Assembly (NCBI GenBank): GCA_026168455.1
Contig: CM047431.1
Location: 8,516,943-8,580,942 of the forward strand
Source of the DNA: Theocolax elegans
Lineage: Eukaryota; Arthropoda; Insecta; Hymenoptera; Cerocephalidae
DNA: 64,000 nucleotides
Direction of reading: 5' to 3'
How positions within the stretch are numbered: position 1 is the first letter of the stretch; the number at the start of each line of letters is the position of its first letter. This document shows positions 20,921 to 33,451 of this stretch, in pieces. The notes under the pieces are model-generated. The model worked only from the letters and a program-made list of their open reading frames with translations. It had not been told where the DNA came from and searched no databases. The position numbers and the translations under genes are program-made.

Positions 20921-22279
20921 GATCCGCCGATTCCTAGCTCCTAAAGAGAGAGTCTTTACGGCTTCGACGGCTCGCGAGTGGTTCACCACGTACCTTTACT
21001 TTTCCCGTCGTCGCGCTTGACTTCGCTCCTTGCCCTTGTCTGTTGAGCTCTTTTAAGGATATATTTATTTATTAATTATTAGAACTAATGTTGATTCATT
21101 TATGCACAATTTTAGATAAATTTTTACTGTCTTCAGATAAAACTATGTTTGTATATATTGTAAATAAATTTGCCGAACATTCTGGAATGAAATTACAAAA
21201 CCCTGAGAGGTGGAGGCACCCCTCGATCGGAATGGATAACTGCCATACATAAAGTTTTCGATTGGGCCTACAACATCACGACGAGGTTTACTATTACTCA
21301 TCTATGAGGCTGAAGCATTCTTAGAAAAACATTCGAGTAAACACATAAACGAACGCTCGAATAATTTGATTGGACTGTGAACGATCGACTTAAGGATATG
21401 CTAAATTTTTCGTTACTTCAACCAGTAGAACGTTAACGACTTATATGCTTTACTTTGTGACAATGTGCTTTGCACATGTCAAGAGCGGGCGATAGAACCC
21501 CTGGCGAACACCTACCTACCCATACAAGTTAGACGAGTACCTAGCTACACCTACCTACCCATATACTTTTCCCTAGCTACCTACCCGCACATCAGCTAAA
21601 TCCTACCTACCCTCACAGTCTAATAACCCCATCCCAAGCATAGCACACATAAAACACTTGGCCTTGACGTTGAAGGCCAGGGCGAGCTCAGAACCTCAGG
21701 TGGGCTCCTCCGGGTCTGACATGGCAGGCAGGATATACTAGGGGAGGCTATCACTGGGTGAGCCTCCAGGACCCTCTTTAGCTCCACTGGACAGCAGACT
21801 GGGCGAAGAGGCATCATCCAGGGGGAAGGCTGCGGAACCTCTAACGCCAACCAGTATATAGCTGTAAACAAGGAACTAATGAATACCGATACACGTTAAG
21901 AGGGTAAGGAATAAGGAAGAGGATACCCAGGTATACGCAGAAGATAAAAGATAAGGGAAATAAATGTACAGCGGTATGTAAACAATACAGCTGTACAAAG
22001 AACAGTATAGAGCAGATTGAGGTTAGGTTGCTGTACACAAACAACGTGCACAGCCGACCTCTTGCATAAGCACTCAAACAGATACGCATATTTGCGTAAA
22101 CCTCACGACTAAGTATTTACCTGGAGCCTTAGACGGAGCGGCTATCCATCATCGAAGTTGACGTCCTCGAGGAGAGAGGGGCGAGTTGACCCCAAGCAGC
22201 AATGCGGCGGTGGGTGAATTTCGTACCTGAAACTCACACCGTACTAATTAGTTGAAGAAGCGAGAAGGAACGAATTATT
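20921..22279. other. Unassigned region with CTAC-rich repeats
   Basis: 21484-21615 is an irregular (CTAC)n array with 'acctacctaccca' repeated. The rest is unassigned; the short open frames show no recognisable family. Confidence 0.4.
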
Positions 22280-22549
22280 AGTTACCTGGGAGGAGGTTGT
22301 ACCGCATCTCCGAGACGGTAGCAGCACCAGGTCATGATCTCCATACAGCCGATTTGTACCGATACAGCCTGAACATAGCGGCACTCGACTCGCTCGCGAG
22401 ACGCGAGATCGAGGTACCGCGCACGAGTAAATACTGCGCAGGCGCGCGGTACGAACACGGAGCTCTCGCGCACGCCGAGAGGCAGAGCTCTACGGACGGT
22501 CGACCCGACTACACCGAACTCATCTAGCGAGTGTGACTAAGAGTGAGGG

Positions 22550-22607
<58 letters not shown>

Positions 22608-22974
22608 CAACAGCAGCTTCCCGACCAAGTGTCCCGGATTTATTGCAAAGGTTGGTGATTACGTATCTCTCTACTGACGGTACCGCCAAGTACTATATAA
22701 AGTGCGTGCGAGCATCCTGGTACTTCCCGTTCTTCCCCCTTCCGTCCCTACAGCATATAGCGATAAACCCGGAACCCGCCACGTAGCGGCCGGCGGTTGG
22801 AAAGCAGTAGCATAGTTCGGCTACTATCACCCGCGGATTATCGGTATTCGTCGCGTATTAACGCGGCTGGCGCTCACCCAATAATTATCGTTCTTATTAA
22901 TAAATACATGTTTTATTTATAATTAATTGCTGACCCTCATTAACCTGTACCCTGATCCCCAGTGCAGCGTTACA
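22280..22974 (+). repeat. LTR-like unit (solo) with TATA box and polyA signal
   Basis: From left: GC-rich U3-like DNA, a (GA)n tract (22553-22607), the TATA box 'tatataaag' (22694-22702), a GC-rich R-like part, AATAAA (22899-22904), and the conserved end 'accctgatccccagtgcagc' then gttaca at 22974. No primer-binding site follows, so it is a solo LTR or a fragment. Left border uncertain. Confidence 0.55.
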
Positions 22975-23094
22975 ACTTTTACAAATCCGTATTACATTCT
23001 TCCGGTTCCTTCTTACGTTCCTTCCCGTCCTTCCCCTTCCTCTCCCCTACAGCGAACCGGGATATCAACAGTGGAGTACTATACTATCTTCAGT

Positions 23095-23785
23095 TTGATT
23101 AAAGGACCCCATAACACGCCTATGGGAAATGTGGTTTCCGTGAATATATATCTTTACATTTTTAATTTTTATTTTGATCAATCACAATTCCGCTTGATTA
23201 ATACTTTTAATTCTCTTTGAAATTATTGTATAATATTACTCTATTACTATGTTATAATTAAAACTACGTGTTTATACTCTACCCAATAAACCTTGAGTTA
23301 AATGCCATTACAAATATAAAGTCTGATTACTTAAGCTATACATTTTTACTACAAACATTTGCGTTTGGGGGGTTTGGGCCTTCATAAACATGAAAAAAGA
23401 GTATCGGCAAACTCCTATCGTACAATAATACTCGTTTATGCATATTTTAGTGGGGCCCGTCTGAAGTCCTATCGAATTTTTGGGCTTGGACCCATTAGAG
23501 CAGGGAATTTGGATACCGAGACATGCGGTCAACCAAAAATTAGGCCATACTATCGGAAACCAGTGTACGATGAAGTGCAATCAACACCGAGAATTACTAT
23601 TAGAGCTGATACCCTGTAATAGTGACTTCAGGGGCCCCTACTGTGGAACCTATTGCGTTTAGAGCTTTGTGCCCATTGAGACTTTTGTTCAGGACGCCAA
23701 GACACACAATATATAAAAAATTCAGCGAAATTGACGGAAACCACATTTCCCATAGGCGTGTTACGGGGTCCTTTTGATCTTTCTT
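23095..23785. mobile_element. Non-autonomous DNA element with about 45-bp TIRs
   Basis: The ends are inverted copies: left 'aaaggaccccataacacgcc' running into 'tatgggaaatgtggtttcc', and the same complemented at 23715-23785. The interior is 600 bp with 'ggggcccgtctgaagtcc'-type sequence and no conserved frame. No target duplication was assigned. Confidence 0.6.
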
Positions 23786-24555
23786 TTATACATAACATTA
23801 ATTGAATAATAATTTTCAAAATTTAGTTCTTAAGTTTTACTATAAGATGTATAGTAAAATATATTTATTTTTTTATTTAAAAAAATAACTAGATTTCTTT
23901 ATCCTTACCAATTTAATATAGAGTAAATCCATAATTAAAAAATTTTAATACAGATTTATTTAAATTAATTAAATGACTTGTTTATACAATCTAGTTGCAG
24001 TAGGATAAGGTTGTGGTTATTCGTCAATAGCAAAGGTGGTGTATAGGCTGTATAAGATTACTTCCAAAAAATCTTATTAATCATCCTCGACAATTTGAAT
24101 ACAAACTCTAAACTATGTTTTAAAATTTGGTAATGCTGTGGTAGTATCTTTTTGGTTCCTTAATTTGAAATGTACTTCGGGCAGATATTTGATCCTTTAT
24201 ACCTAATGCTTGTTTTCTTTTTTTTACAGAATTCCGAATAATTATAGATTCATTATTCGCTGCTTTCAACACTAATTGCTTAAATAAGGTTTCGCCAAAG
24301 CGGCTGAAGATTGAAACAGCACCTGCCCAAGGGCTAAGAAAACTACTCTCAAAATTTCAGGCAAATGGGTTGAAATCTTTTCGGGATATTTGTGGAACAA
24401 CAATGTTTTTAATTTTCAAATTTATAACATTTTTTATAGAAATGTAAACTTTGTTTTAACTTTAATATGGATTCACCGATGCTGCTGGAAATCAGTGTCC
24501 GCGAAAGGCATGAACGTTAAGCACATACTAAATTTTCTGTCGGTTAAGAGGGTCG
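23786..24555. other. AT-rich, no gene recognised
   Basis: AT-rich sequence. 24300-24360 holds a short non-AT segment with no recognisable coding frame. Confidence 0.3.
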
Positions 24556-25100
24556 CGAGTTCTAATGGTATCTCTTCTTTTGCTTTATAGATCATTAACT
24601 TGCAATCACGGGACCATAGAACAACATCGAAGGTCCGTTAAAAGTCTGCTCTTACCAGACAGTCTGTGTCGAGGTCATGTACAATTGTAACCTCTAGGGG
24701 TCGTGTAAAGCTTGCTACAATGAACGGCAATTCGACTTGTCCCAGCATTACAACGGTGCGACCATCCGCCAGTCGGGCGTCCGGTCCTCAGTAAATTTTA
24801 ACACATTTGTCAATGGCTGATGCGATCTGTAGGCCAACTGGTCCTAAAGTTGTCCGAGCTCGTCCTTAGTCGTGTAGCGCGCGAATACTCGATCCGCCGA
24901 CTTTAACTGGGAACAACCTTCGAGAACATTCCCTGTGGTCTTTTAAGTGCGTTGAGGAGATTTTAATTTCGGTATCTCTTGACATCGTCATGTCGGCGAC
25001 AGGTTCCGTCCCTAGAAAGTCACTTGGGGTGATCGAGACCCGTCTTACTCGCCCCTCCTGCATTTGTCGTGTTGTCACGGATCAGGTTCCCGATTTTTAT
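24556..25100 (-). pseudogene. Retropepsin-like protease of an LTR retrotransposon
   Basis: The minus strand reads VGGSSIRALHD followed by a stop, then GRARTTLGPVGLQIASAIDK, GPDARLADGRTVVMLGQVE, LPFIVASFTRPLEVTIV and DTDCLVRADF. This is the shape of an LTR-element aspartic protease: the active-site block stands at ALHD-x-G, and the late (I/V)LGxDF block is LVRADF. Several residues and two stops show decay. It follows gag on the same strand. It is not the missing part of the 9-14-kb element as far as can be judged. Confidence 0.6.
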
Positions 25101-26090
25101 TTTTGTCGCTGCCCGGCGTCAGTGTCGAGAAAGACTTAGGTTCGGTTGTCGCCGTGTTTGCTCTTGCGCATTTCGTTTTCGCAGCAAGAGAGGTGGGTCC
25201 TCGCGTTGGGGCACCTTTCGATTAGAAGATTGCTTTGAAAGCGAGGCGGCGGCACGACGTTGTGTTCCGCTGTGTCTGTAGTGCTACCGACATTAAGGGT
25301 CATTGACGGTCCGTCAGTTTCTTTTTGATTGGCGTTGTTATGGGTATAACGTAAGATGTACGTGTCTTGGTAGGTCACACCTTTGCTTGTTTTAGGTATT
25401 GCTTCAGTTGATCTCAATGTGTTTGAATTTGTTGTGTGCGTGCTGCTGATCAAGTTTTCAATTTGGTACTTCATGACTAATATCTATCGCTGTAATTCTA
25501 AGTTCATCGTAGTTCTAATGCTACCCGTTTTGGTAGTGCCATCTATAAATGTGCATATTCTGTCTCTCTTCTTCGGCGTTCTAGAAGAGAATACCGTGCG
25601 TGGTTCTGCATAGGTTACGGATGCATTACTTTGCGTTGTTACTGTTATCGTCAAAGTTGTTGCTGCTGCTGTTGTTACGATTACTCCAAATGGAATTGGC
25701 TGTATCATGGTGTGCAGTACCTCGCCTCGTGAATGCCGCTGGGCAATTCTGTATCGCTGTAAATTTCAGAATTTGGAATTTGCAACTTAACAAAAATTAC
25801 TGCTTGGGTGTTTTCACTAAAATTAGTTTCATGGAGCAGGTTTTGTAATTTTATCTCGCTACCGCTTGTTGTTATTTCTTCATCTTCATCGCTCGATGAT
25901 ATAAAATCCGCGGTGGTATAATCGCCTCGCAATCGTCTATATAGTCTATCGGTTTTCGTATATTGAGTACCTACATCTTTCAATAAGAATTTCTAATTGA
26001 CATAGAATTTTGTTCATTTGTTCTTCTGGTAGGTTGAGAATCCATTCGTTGATTTCCATGTTTACCAAAACATCGAAAGACGCCATTTTT
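25101..26090 (-). pseudogene. Gag-like region of the same LTR element
   Basis: It starts with MASFDVLVNMEINEWILNLP near 26085 and continues in shifting frames: EEQMNKILCQLEILIERC, the acidic stretch ADFISSSDEDEEITTSG (about 25880) and a Thr/Asn-rich part down to 25136. No CCHC zinc knuckle is evident. A gag role is inferred from position upstream of the protease and from composition. Confidence 0.4.
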
Positions 26091-26814
26091 GTTTTACTTT
26101 TATTTTTCTTGTTTAATATATTTAAAACTAATTGCCGTAGTCGCAAACCTGATGAGAAGCATGAAGCTAAAAAAAACAATTTTCTACTGCGGTCTACAAC
26201 TATTTTGTGTTCTTGTAAAAGAATAAAAAAAATAATAATAATAAAAAGAAATTTGTAGTTTTTGCGAAAATCCCGAACTATTTTAATTTATATTTATAGG
26301 CGTAGGTTAATTTTGTAATAGAGTTTTGTTATTTCAACTATATGTTGACAAAACTATGCAATTATAATTGAAATGTAAATTATTACTTGCGACTACGCCA
26401 AATATACGGACAAAAAATTGCTGTAATTAATATAGTTGCAAAAAAAAAGAAAATTTATGTTCAGCTTTCGTAAAACTATCGTTTAATAATTTACTAAAAG
26501 TAATACTGTTATTATTAAAACTCTGCAGAAAAATAAATTTATTTACTGTAATTCTTTAGTTAAATTTTGCAATTATAAAAATTTTACAATTAACGACGGT
26601 TGTTAATAATTAATAACTATAGGCGATATACCGATTTACGGGTGGGAGGACTCGACCCGTCAAGATACCACGTTTGGAGGTCTGAGACCTCCAATGGGCG
26701 GAGCTCACTACGCAGCGGAATCTCGGATACCTAGCCCTTTCAGTATGAGTGCTCCTACTTCCATTCTGAGCACGCTGTATATCCGAAATTGCTGGAATCG
26801 AAACACTTCTATTT
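26091..26814. other. AT-rich DNA and a short palindrome
   Basis: No gene. 'tggaggtctgagacctcca' (about 26674-26692) is a 9-bp-arm perfect palindrome in a GC-richer block (26635-26810) that abuts the broken 3' end of the next LINE. Confidence 0.4.
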
Positions 26815-29245
26815 AGAAGCCGTCATTGTAAGCCGCACATGCATAGTCGAAGTGTGGAAAAACAAGTGTTTCTACCAGACTTTTCCTAAGCCCTCGTGAC
26901 AGTCTTTCTATAATAACGCAATGAGGGTAAAACCCCATGTACACAACTCGAGATCGATAACACTTGCTTTGTCCAATCGAGAGAGGGAGAGATCGTGACC
27001 CCAAGCGATTTAACCTCACTTTTGTAATTCAAAAAGTCCGTTCCCAGTTTAACCTTCAAGCAGTGTTCAAGTCGATATGCGATAAAAAGCCCTGGCTACC
27101 CAGAATCATAACCTTCGTTTTTTCGACATTGAGTTTAAGTCCATTTGTGCGTGCCCATAAGGCTATTGCGTTAGCATCTTGAGTTTCGGCAGATCATTAA
27201 TAAAAATTGAGAAAAGTATTGGGCCAAGACCACTGCCCTGAGGCCTCTTGCATTAATCTCGAGCCAGTCGGACAGCTCGCCAGTCTCACTCTCCACGGCA
27301 TGCGTGCGGCCCACAAGATATCGATGAAACCAGGTCAGCACAGTATCGGAGCATCCAATTTCACTCAGCTTTTGGATTAGTTTATCGTGAGGGACAGTCT
27401 CAAAAGCTTTGGAGAAGTCGAACAGGACAAGGATCGTGATCTTTCTGGCGTCTATGGCTCTCCTAACATCATCTAGAACACCCCGAAGTGCTGTCTGGGT
27501 ACTATGTCCCTTACTAAATCCTGCTTGTCTATGAATAAAAATATGATTTTCCTCCAGGTATTTAGAAAGCTGGTTGTGCACAAGTCTCTCCAAAATTTTT
27601 GAGTTCACAAAGCTTAGCAATTGGCCTTGTGTCAGAACACGATTCAATCCTGCCCGAATTCGCCAATGGATACAGCAGTACTTTTTCCAGTATTCGGGTA
27701 AATATCCAGCTGAGAGCTGATCATTGAAGAGATCGACAAGGTGCAGTGTTAATTGAGGCTTTAACAACTTTAGCGTTTTCACAGATATGCCATCAATCTC
27801 CACTGCCCTTGAGGACGCTCCCTGGATTGCGCATTGTGTTCCTTTTGCGGTTATGGTGGAGAAATAAAAAGAGGAAGACGAAAGTAACATAGGACATGAA
27901 TTGCATGATATGGACGAAAATGTTCGAACAGAAAGTGCTTGGACATGATTTGAGACAGATGCATAATGAATATTTAACTGATGAGGCGTGAAAAATTTAA
28001 GCGGTGATGGATTTGTCTTTGAGCTGAGACCCATGTTTTTTATACATTTCCAGGGTTTTTTAGGATCATTTGTACTATTAAGTTTCATAGCCAAGATGTG
28101 GAATTTACTCGAATTAATAGCATTTGAAACACGCTTTCGATGACCTTTATATGTGTTGTAATTATCAATTTAACCTGTCATTCGAAATTTGCTAAAAGCT
28201 GCGTTTCTGTCTTTGATGTTTACTTTAATATCCTGAGAAATCCATGGCTTATGTTTGGTTTTAACGGAATGAAATTTTAGAGGTGCTAATATGTCGAATG
28301 TAGAAAGAATTGATTTGTATATACATGATAATGAAGATGAAATAGTGCTATGATTGGTATTTGTTGAATGTGCCAGGTGTGAATGTGGACTAGATAGATA
28401 GTTACTTAAAGATATATCCGTAGAAACAGACTGGTCAGGCCTAGGTTGGGTGGATGATAGTGATGAAGAAAAAGAGGTGATAAATGAATTCAATGTGGTT
28501 GCGAGGTTATAAAGATTGATTTCCCCCAAATTTCGTCTCCTAAATTTTTTCACGTATGTCTGCGTGTTAGCAATCTGGAGAGTAATATTTATAGCATCAT
28601 GTCCTGCTGCGAAGGGAGCTATCGTCTTAACATATTCATAATCAGGTATTGGTTCACGAATAAGGAAGAGATCCAACCACGTATGAGATGGCCCATTGGT
28701 CACTGCGTGATGCATCGGCTCTGACTGGATGAGTGTAAGTTCCAGTGCCGACAGGTTTGCTCTAAACTTATCTGCCATGGTACTGGTAGACCTCATATTG
28801 ATGTTAAAATCTCCAGTGACGACGACATACTTGTATCGTGGTAGTATGTCTGACAAGACTTCAAAAAACTCTGTAGTGTATGCGGCTGAAGGCCTGCGGT
28901 CTACCACTGCTAACACCAATGAAACTGTTCTACCTGTCAGACATAGAACCAGAAATTCCAGAGTATTCGAGAAAATAGGGTCAGAGTGTGCGATGACCCT
29001 CACCCCAAAATCTTCGCGAACATAGGCCGCCAAACCACCCCCTCCTTACCCACACGATCCAGGCGATACAAAGTATATCCCGGTAATCTAATTATCTCGG
29101 AAGAGAGATGTTTTGCAAGGAAGGTTTCGGTGATCGCAATGACATCATAAGAAGTGGGATGGACTAGTGCTTCAAAGGATGTGAAATGTGTTTTAAGACG
29201 ATTAATATTGGAATGAAATATGGAGAATGATTTCGATGATTTCAA
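26815..29245 (-). pseudogene. LINE-A ORF2: endonuclease and reverse transcriptase
   Basis: APE-type endonuclease: NINRLKTHFTSFEALV, VIAITETFL (metal-binding Glu), then after a one-base shift near 29030 AAYVREDF, VVTGDFNINMR, HTWLDLFL and GHDAINITL. The RT follows after a single stop near 28170, with AVEIDGISVKTLKLLKPQL, RQAGFSKGHSTQTAL and motif A FDFSKAFETVPHDKLI (about 27390-27440). Motif B is shifted (LRAVVLAQYFSQF frame). At about 27178 the frame jumps from FINDLPKL straight to DANAIALWARTNGLKLNVEK, so about 35 codons including the catalytic FADD box are deleted. The enzyme is dead. Confidence 0.9.
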
Positions 29246-29503
29246 TGATTTGGCCCGACCAGCCCTGTCTCATTTGGTATGAGGAGAGAGAGGAAGGAAG
29301 CTTGAAAATTCAGCATCCGAGTTTACTCGCTTCAATGGACCATCCCTTACCTCACGCATATAAACAACTAAATCTATGACTAAGGGCCTCGCGTAGCCCA
29401 GTTCGCTCGATTTGCGAATTGCAGCTTGCCATAATTCAAATACTGGTTACGGCCAAAGTGGCCTGATAAATAGTGAGTTCTCACCACCTTCTCCGAAAAT
29501 GTC

Positions 29504-30400
29504 TTATGCTTTCCGTCCTTTAAGATGGCGGGCTTTCTCTAGAATAGCGTCCCTGGATATGACAGAGGATATCTTGATGACAATGCCACGCGAGCGTGTC
29601 GGAGCAGGGGGAGAACCCGTTGAATTGGTTTTTGATCGCGGGGTCCAAGGGCGAAGGTCAATTATTTGACTAGTTATTTTTGGCAGCTTTAACTCTTCGA
29701 AAATTTGCATTAATAGATCATTTTACGATTTCACAGTTTCTCTAGGCAGTCCCGTAATAAGCAGCTCACACGAGTCCTTCAGTGCGAGAGATTGCGGTGC
29801 TACATTCATATCCTTATTACCTATTTCTATATTTCCGACCCGATTTTCTAATTTACTAATACGCTCATTAAAAACCGTAGACTTCGTTTCGACCTCTTCC
29901 TCGATCAGGCTGACTTTTGTTTTCAGGTCTTTTAGTTTCGCCTTGACCTCGTATATCTTACCCTCAACACGGTTTACCACATCCAGTACCAATTTAAGGT
30001 CGCTCCGTAAATTATCTTGCAAGTTCCGGGCAAAGATTTCTATCTACGGTGGCAAAGCGGCCGCCATTGGTACGGAGTCACTGAGAGCATCGTGTGCCGT
30101 CTGAATGGACTTAGCGGGCGGAGCGCTGCGAGGTTACTTGGCAACCTGCGACGTTGATGGCGACGGAGGCGAGGCAACGCGCTTAACGCAAGAGGTGGTA
30201 GGAGTGGGCGTGGTCGCTGGCGCGGCACTGACGGTCGCGCTAGTCTGATGCGGTAACCCGGGCGGTAGTACTATCGCTTTTGAGTTTGATTTGCGCATCA
30301 ATCGTGTTCCGCAAACAAAGCAGCCTCGCCGTGTTGCCATTTTTGCAAGGTGATTTTTGCAACGTTGGCCTGGACTCCGTGCGTTGAAATAATCGCCCAA
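29504..30400 (-). pseudogene. LINE-A ORF1: zinc motif, coiled coil, nucleic-acid-binding domain
   Basis: One reading frame interrupted by three stops (30134-30136, 30044-30046, 29723-29725) but without frameshift. N-terminus: RGCFVCGTRL zinc-like motif and a Pro/Ser/Thr-rich stretch. Middle: coiled coil (VVNRVEGKIYEVKAKLKDLK, VFNERISKLENRVGNIEI). C-terminus: CELLITGLPRE, IDLRPWTPR and RGIVIKISSVISRDAI, resembling the RNA-binding/FP-like domain found in CR1/Jockey ORF1 proteins. It would coat the element RNA. Confidence 0.75.
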
Positions 30401-30493
30401 TTTTCGCCGTTTGTTAATACCTCTATTTAAAATTTTGCAGATGGATTTACGTTATTTATGGATGACGTTACTTATGGTTATACGTTATTTATG

Positions 30494-30497
<4 letters not shown>

Positions 30498-30574
<77 letters not shown>

Positions 30575-30592
30575 ATAGATAGATAGATAATT
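30498..30592. repeat. (GA)n tract running into (GATA)n
   Basis: About 36 GA units (30498-30570) followed by 'ataaatagatagatagataa'. It is the boundary against the 3' end of LINE-B on the minus strand. Confidence 0.95.
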
Positions 30593-30815
30593 TATTATTA
30601 ATGTACATTATGTTGTACAGTACAAAATATAAACATGTTTTTACAAGCATAATACATGGTTAGCAATTGTGGCAATTAATACAAACAATATATATGGCAG
30701 TGTTGTAGTGATATAATAGCAATTTGATGATATGAGATTATAATATTTAGTTGCGTATAATTGTAGCATATAAAAACTATATATCAGCATAAAATTTTAT
30801 ACAAGCATTAGGCTG

Positions 30816-32133
30816 TTAAAGTTGCGAACGTAGGTGTAAGGTTTGTTCACTCTCAAGGTTGAGGAAGTGGGACATGGATACTGACTTAAATGAAGCACTA
30901 CAAGATGATTCCCTTATTGTTTTTGGCAAATTGTTCCATAGGCGAGATGTACTTGTGGTAAATGATTTACTGTAGTACTCAGTAGCAAAAAGGGTATTAT
31001 CAAAGGCATGGTCTCTCCCCTTCGCAAAAACAATAGTCTTCGTCTTACTGACGTTAAGCCGAAGATGGTTATCAGCAGCCCAAGAAGAAACCACTTCAGC
31101 CTGTCTACTCATCAGACTAATATAATAATCCAATTCAGTAAGTGGAAAACTTACATAAATCTGCAAATCATCCGCATAAATCAAATAAGAAATATTAGGG
31201 CAAACCATGCAACTGCAGAGTGCGACAAACCTATATTGTATAATTTCTTTTCTAATTACGTGACGCATATCCATACCCTGCCTGATATCCTCAGTCAGCT
31301 TGAGCAAAGCTGTTTGCGTACTATGATGCTTCCTAAACCCGGCTTGCAGGGGATCTAATATTTGATTGGATTCCAAATAACTACACATTTGAGTATGTAC
31401 CATGCGTTCCAGTATTTTAGATAGAAAGCACAGTAGTGAAATGGGCTGAAGGTCACCCATGACGCGAGGAGAAGGTGTTTTATTAACAGCAATAATAAGA
31501 AACTTTCCATAAGGCTGGAAATATAGATTTCTTCAGTGAGTTATTAAAAATACCAAGAATAAGAGGTCCAATCAATGGGAAAGCAAGCCTAATGATGGAC
31601 TGCGGAATACCATCAACCCCTCTAGCTTGGGAAGTCGAACGCTGTATAGCTAGCCCTACCTCCATGAGAGTCACCTCCCTGAAATTGAAGAGCATCTGGT
31701 TGCTACTGTGAGCTTGCAATGGTCGTAAGAAGTCTGCAGTTAAAGGGCGTAAGGGATCCAATGCATTTGTACAAAAATGGGCATTTAATGAATCAGCAGA
31801 GAACGGATTGCTGGTGTCCACACCATTATTACATACACCAAGGTTACGTAGTTCCTTCCAGATCTGTCTCGAATCCGTCAACCCATTTAATCGATCATAA
31901 TAGTATAATAACTTAGCAGATTCAATCACCCTATGAGCATTATCTCTGGCTGTTCTATATCTCATCAAGTCAACATACAACCGTGTTCGCCTGTATCGCC
32001 TATATAGTCTGTTGCTCTCTTCAATTAGGAGAAGGTGATTCCCGGTAGTCCATGGACAGCGCTTCCCATCTTGTCTTACCCCCTTCAGCCGAACAAACTG
32101 ATTATGACATCGTTTAAGTGTGCATATAGGCAT
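30816..32133 (-). pseudogene. LINE-B ORF2: reverse transcriptase with clean in-frame deletions
   Basis: Pre-RT part 32133-31483 (CHNQFVRLKGVRQDGKRCPW, REVTLMEVGLAIQRS, ARGVDGIPQSIIRL, then FPALWK), a frame change, then 31460-30816. In the latter frame QPISLLCFLSKILERMVH and QAGFRKHHSTQTALL are followed directly by DMRHV then YLIYADDLQIY: the motif A (FDFSKAF) and motif B blocks are absent, yet the frame stays open. A second in-frame loss joins TIVFAKGRDHAFDNT to TSTSRLWNNLPKTIRE, removing the thumb. It cannot polymerise. The open frame of 214 residues is a deletion composite. Confidence 0.85.
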
Positions 32134-32154
32134 TCTAGCCGTTCTTCAATTGGA

Positions 32155-33065
32155 AAGTCGCCACTACACACCACACACTCAAGGGTGTGAAAATAATTGA
32201 GGAAACCCATCTCATCTATCGATTTATAATCCCTGAATGTAGAAGTACCAGGTACAGTTTTCGAAAGAGTTGACCTAACAGTGGCAGAAATAAGATCGTG
32301 TCCATCAATGAAAGGGGTGTTAGTTTTCCAGTAATCTACAACATCATTAGCATCAACAAGGCAAAGATCAAGCTAAGTATCAGATGCGGCAGTATGATGA
32401 GTGGCGCCATATGGAACAGATTGTAATGAGTTATCTGCAATGATACCTTTTAAGATGTTTGAATCCACAGAATCAGAGAGTTGATCAGCATTAAAGTCTC
32501 CCATAATAATCTTTGTACTATAATTATGCATATACATAATTAAATTAGGCACAAAGTCTGTTAGCGCCAAGAATGGAGCATGTGGTGGGCGATAGACAAC
32601 ACCCATAAAAATAGAAGGAGAAGCTGGAAGTTTCAACTCGCAGAACAGATATTCCGGTACTCCAGGTCTCCCATACCAGCCTCCACTGGATGAGCATAAC
32701 CTAGTTCCCGATAAAGACTTATGAATATAGAGTGCAACTCCACCTCCCCTCGTATTCCGATCTTGCCGGATGATAATGTTAATTTTCAAGAGAAATAAGC
32801 AAGTCATCTACTATGGGGCTGAGCATGGTTTCCGTAAGAGCTATAACGTGGTATGTAGAGCGAGTGGACAGAAATAGTCTAACCATCTCAATATGTGCCC
32901 TAATAGAATTGGCATTAAAGTGACAGACGCGAAGGCCCTGTTCAGTGATTGGTTTTACATTTAAGCCTTGTAATTGTAAGGTATTAGTTGGAGCATGACG
33001 GTTAGTACAAGAAGTGATATTTAAAGGCAGGGAGGGATGCGAGTGTGAACTTATCTGGTCATGTA
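32155..33065 (-). pseudogene. LINE-B ORF2: APE-type endonuclease
   Basis: Minus strand: FNANSIRAHIEMVRLF, YHVIALTETMLSPIVDD (catalytic Glu), then RGGGVALYIHKSL, PEYLFCELKLPASPSIFMGV, VYRPPHAPF, IIMGDFNADQLSD, GATHHTAASDT, a stop at 32373, LDLCLVDANDVVDYW and GHDLISATV. The motif order matches AP-endonuclease-like LINE endonucleases that nick the target. Broken by at least one frame change (about 32800) and one stop. Confidence 0.85.
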
Positions 33066-33451
33066 GCAGTCGTCCTTTTTGGATATCCGCTTCGGCAACG
33101 TTGATACAAAAGTGTCAAGCTCTTCATCATTCGTGATTACATGTGAAGTATTTTGCTTTTTTCCTCTTACTTATATATTACCATTTTTGATAAAGGTTAT
33201 AAAATCATGCTGTCTACTCTTGGCTTTTTCCAGTATTCGCATCTTGAGTTGATGGATTCCAGTTGGCAGGTATTCATTCAAATTGATGGTGTTCGGCCTA
33301 ATAGGATTTTTCGGATTGGCGTATTTCCAAAGCTCAGGAGCAATTTAAGTTACAAGCAATTTTTTAGCTCGTGCTAAATAAAGTATAAAATCACGAGCTA
33401 GGGTTGCATTGGTTAAGGTAACCACCCAAGGTAATGGACGATCATCATCTC

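Larger units (their letters stand above)
26815..30430 (-). mobile_element. LINE-A family element (CR1/Jockey group), nearly complete 5' part
   Basis: ORF1 (about 30400-29504), ORF2 endonuclease (29245-28170) and RT (28094-26815) lie in order on the minus strand. The RT C-terminus and 3' UTR are missing: homology ends at HFDYACAAYND near 26820. Same family as 110-1611. Confidence 0.85.

Noticed and set aside
21484..21615. CRISPR-like or telomeric array
   Set aside because: Irregular CTAC tetranucleotide repeats without spacers and not the insect telomere unit; this is a eukaryotic microsatellite.
21620..22089. Protein-coding exon on the minus strand
   Set aside because: Pro/Ser/Cys-rich frames with no recognised family and no splice-site support.
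26635..26810. tRNA or 5S-like gene at the GC-richer patch
   Set aside because: 'ggaggtctgagacctcc' is only a palindrome; no A/B box pair with correct spacing was found.
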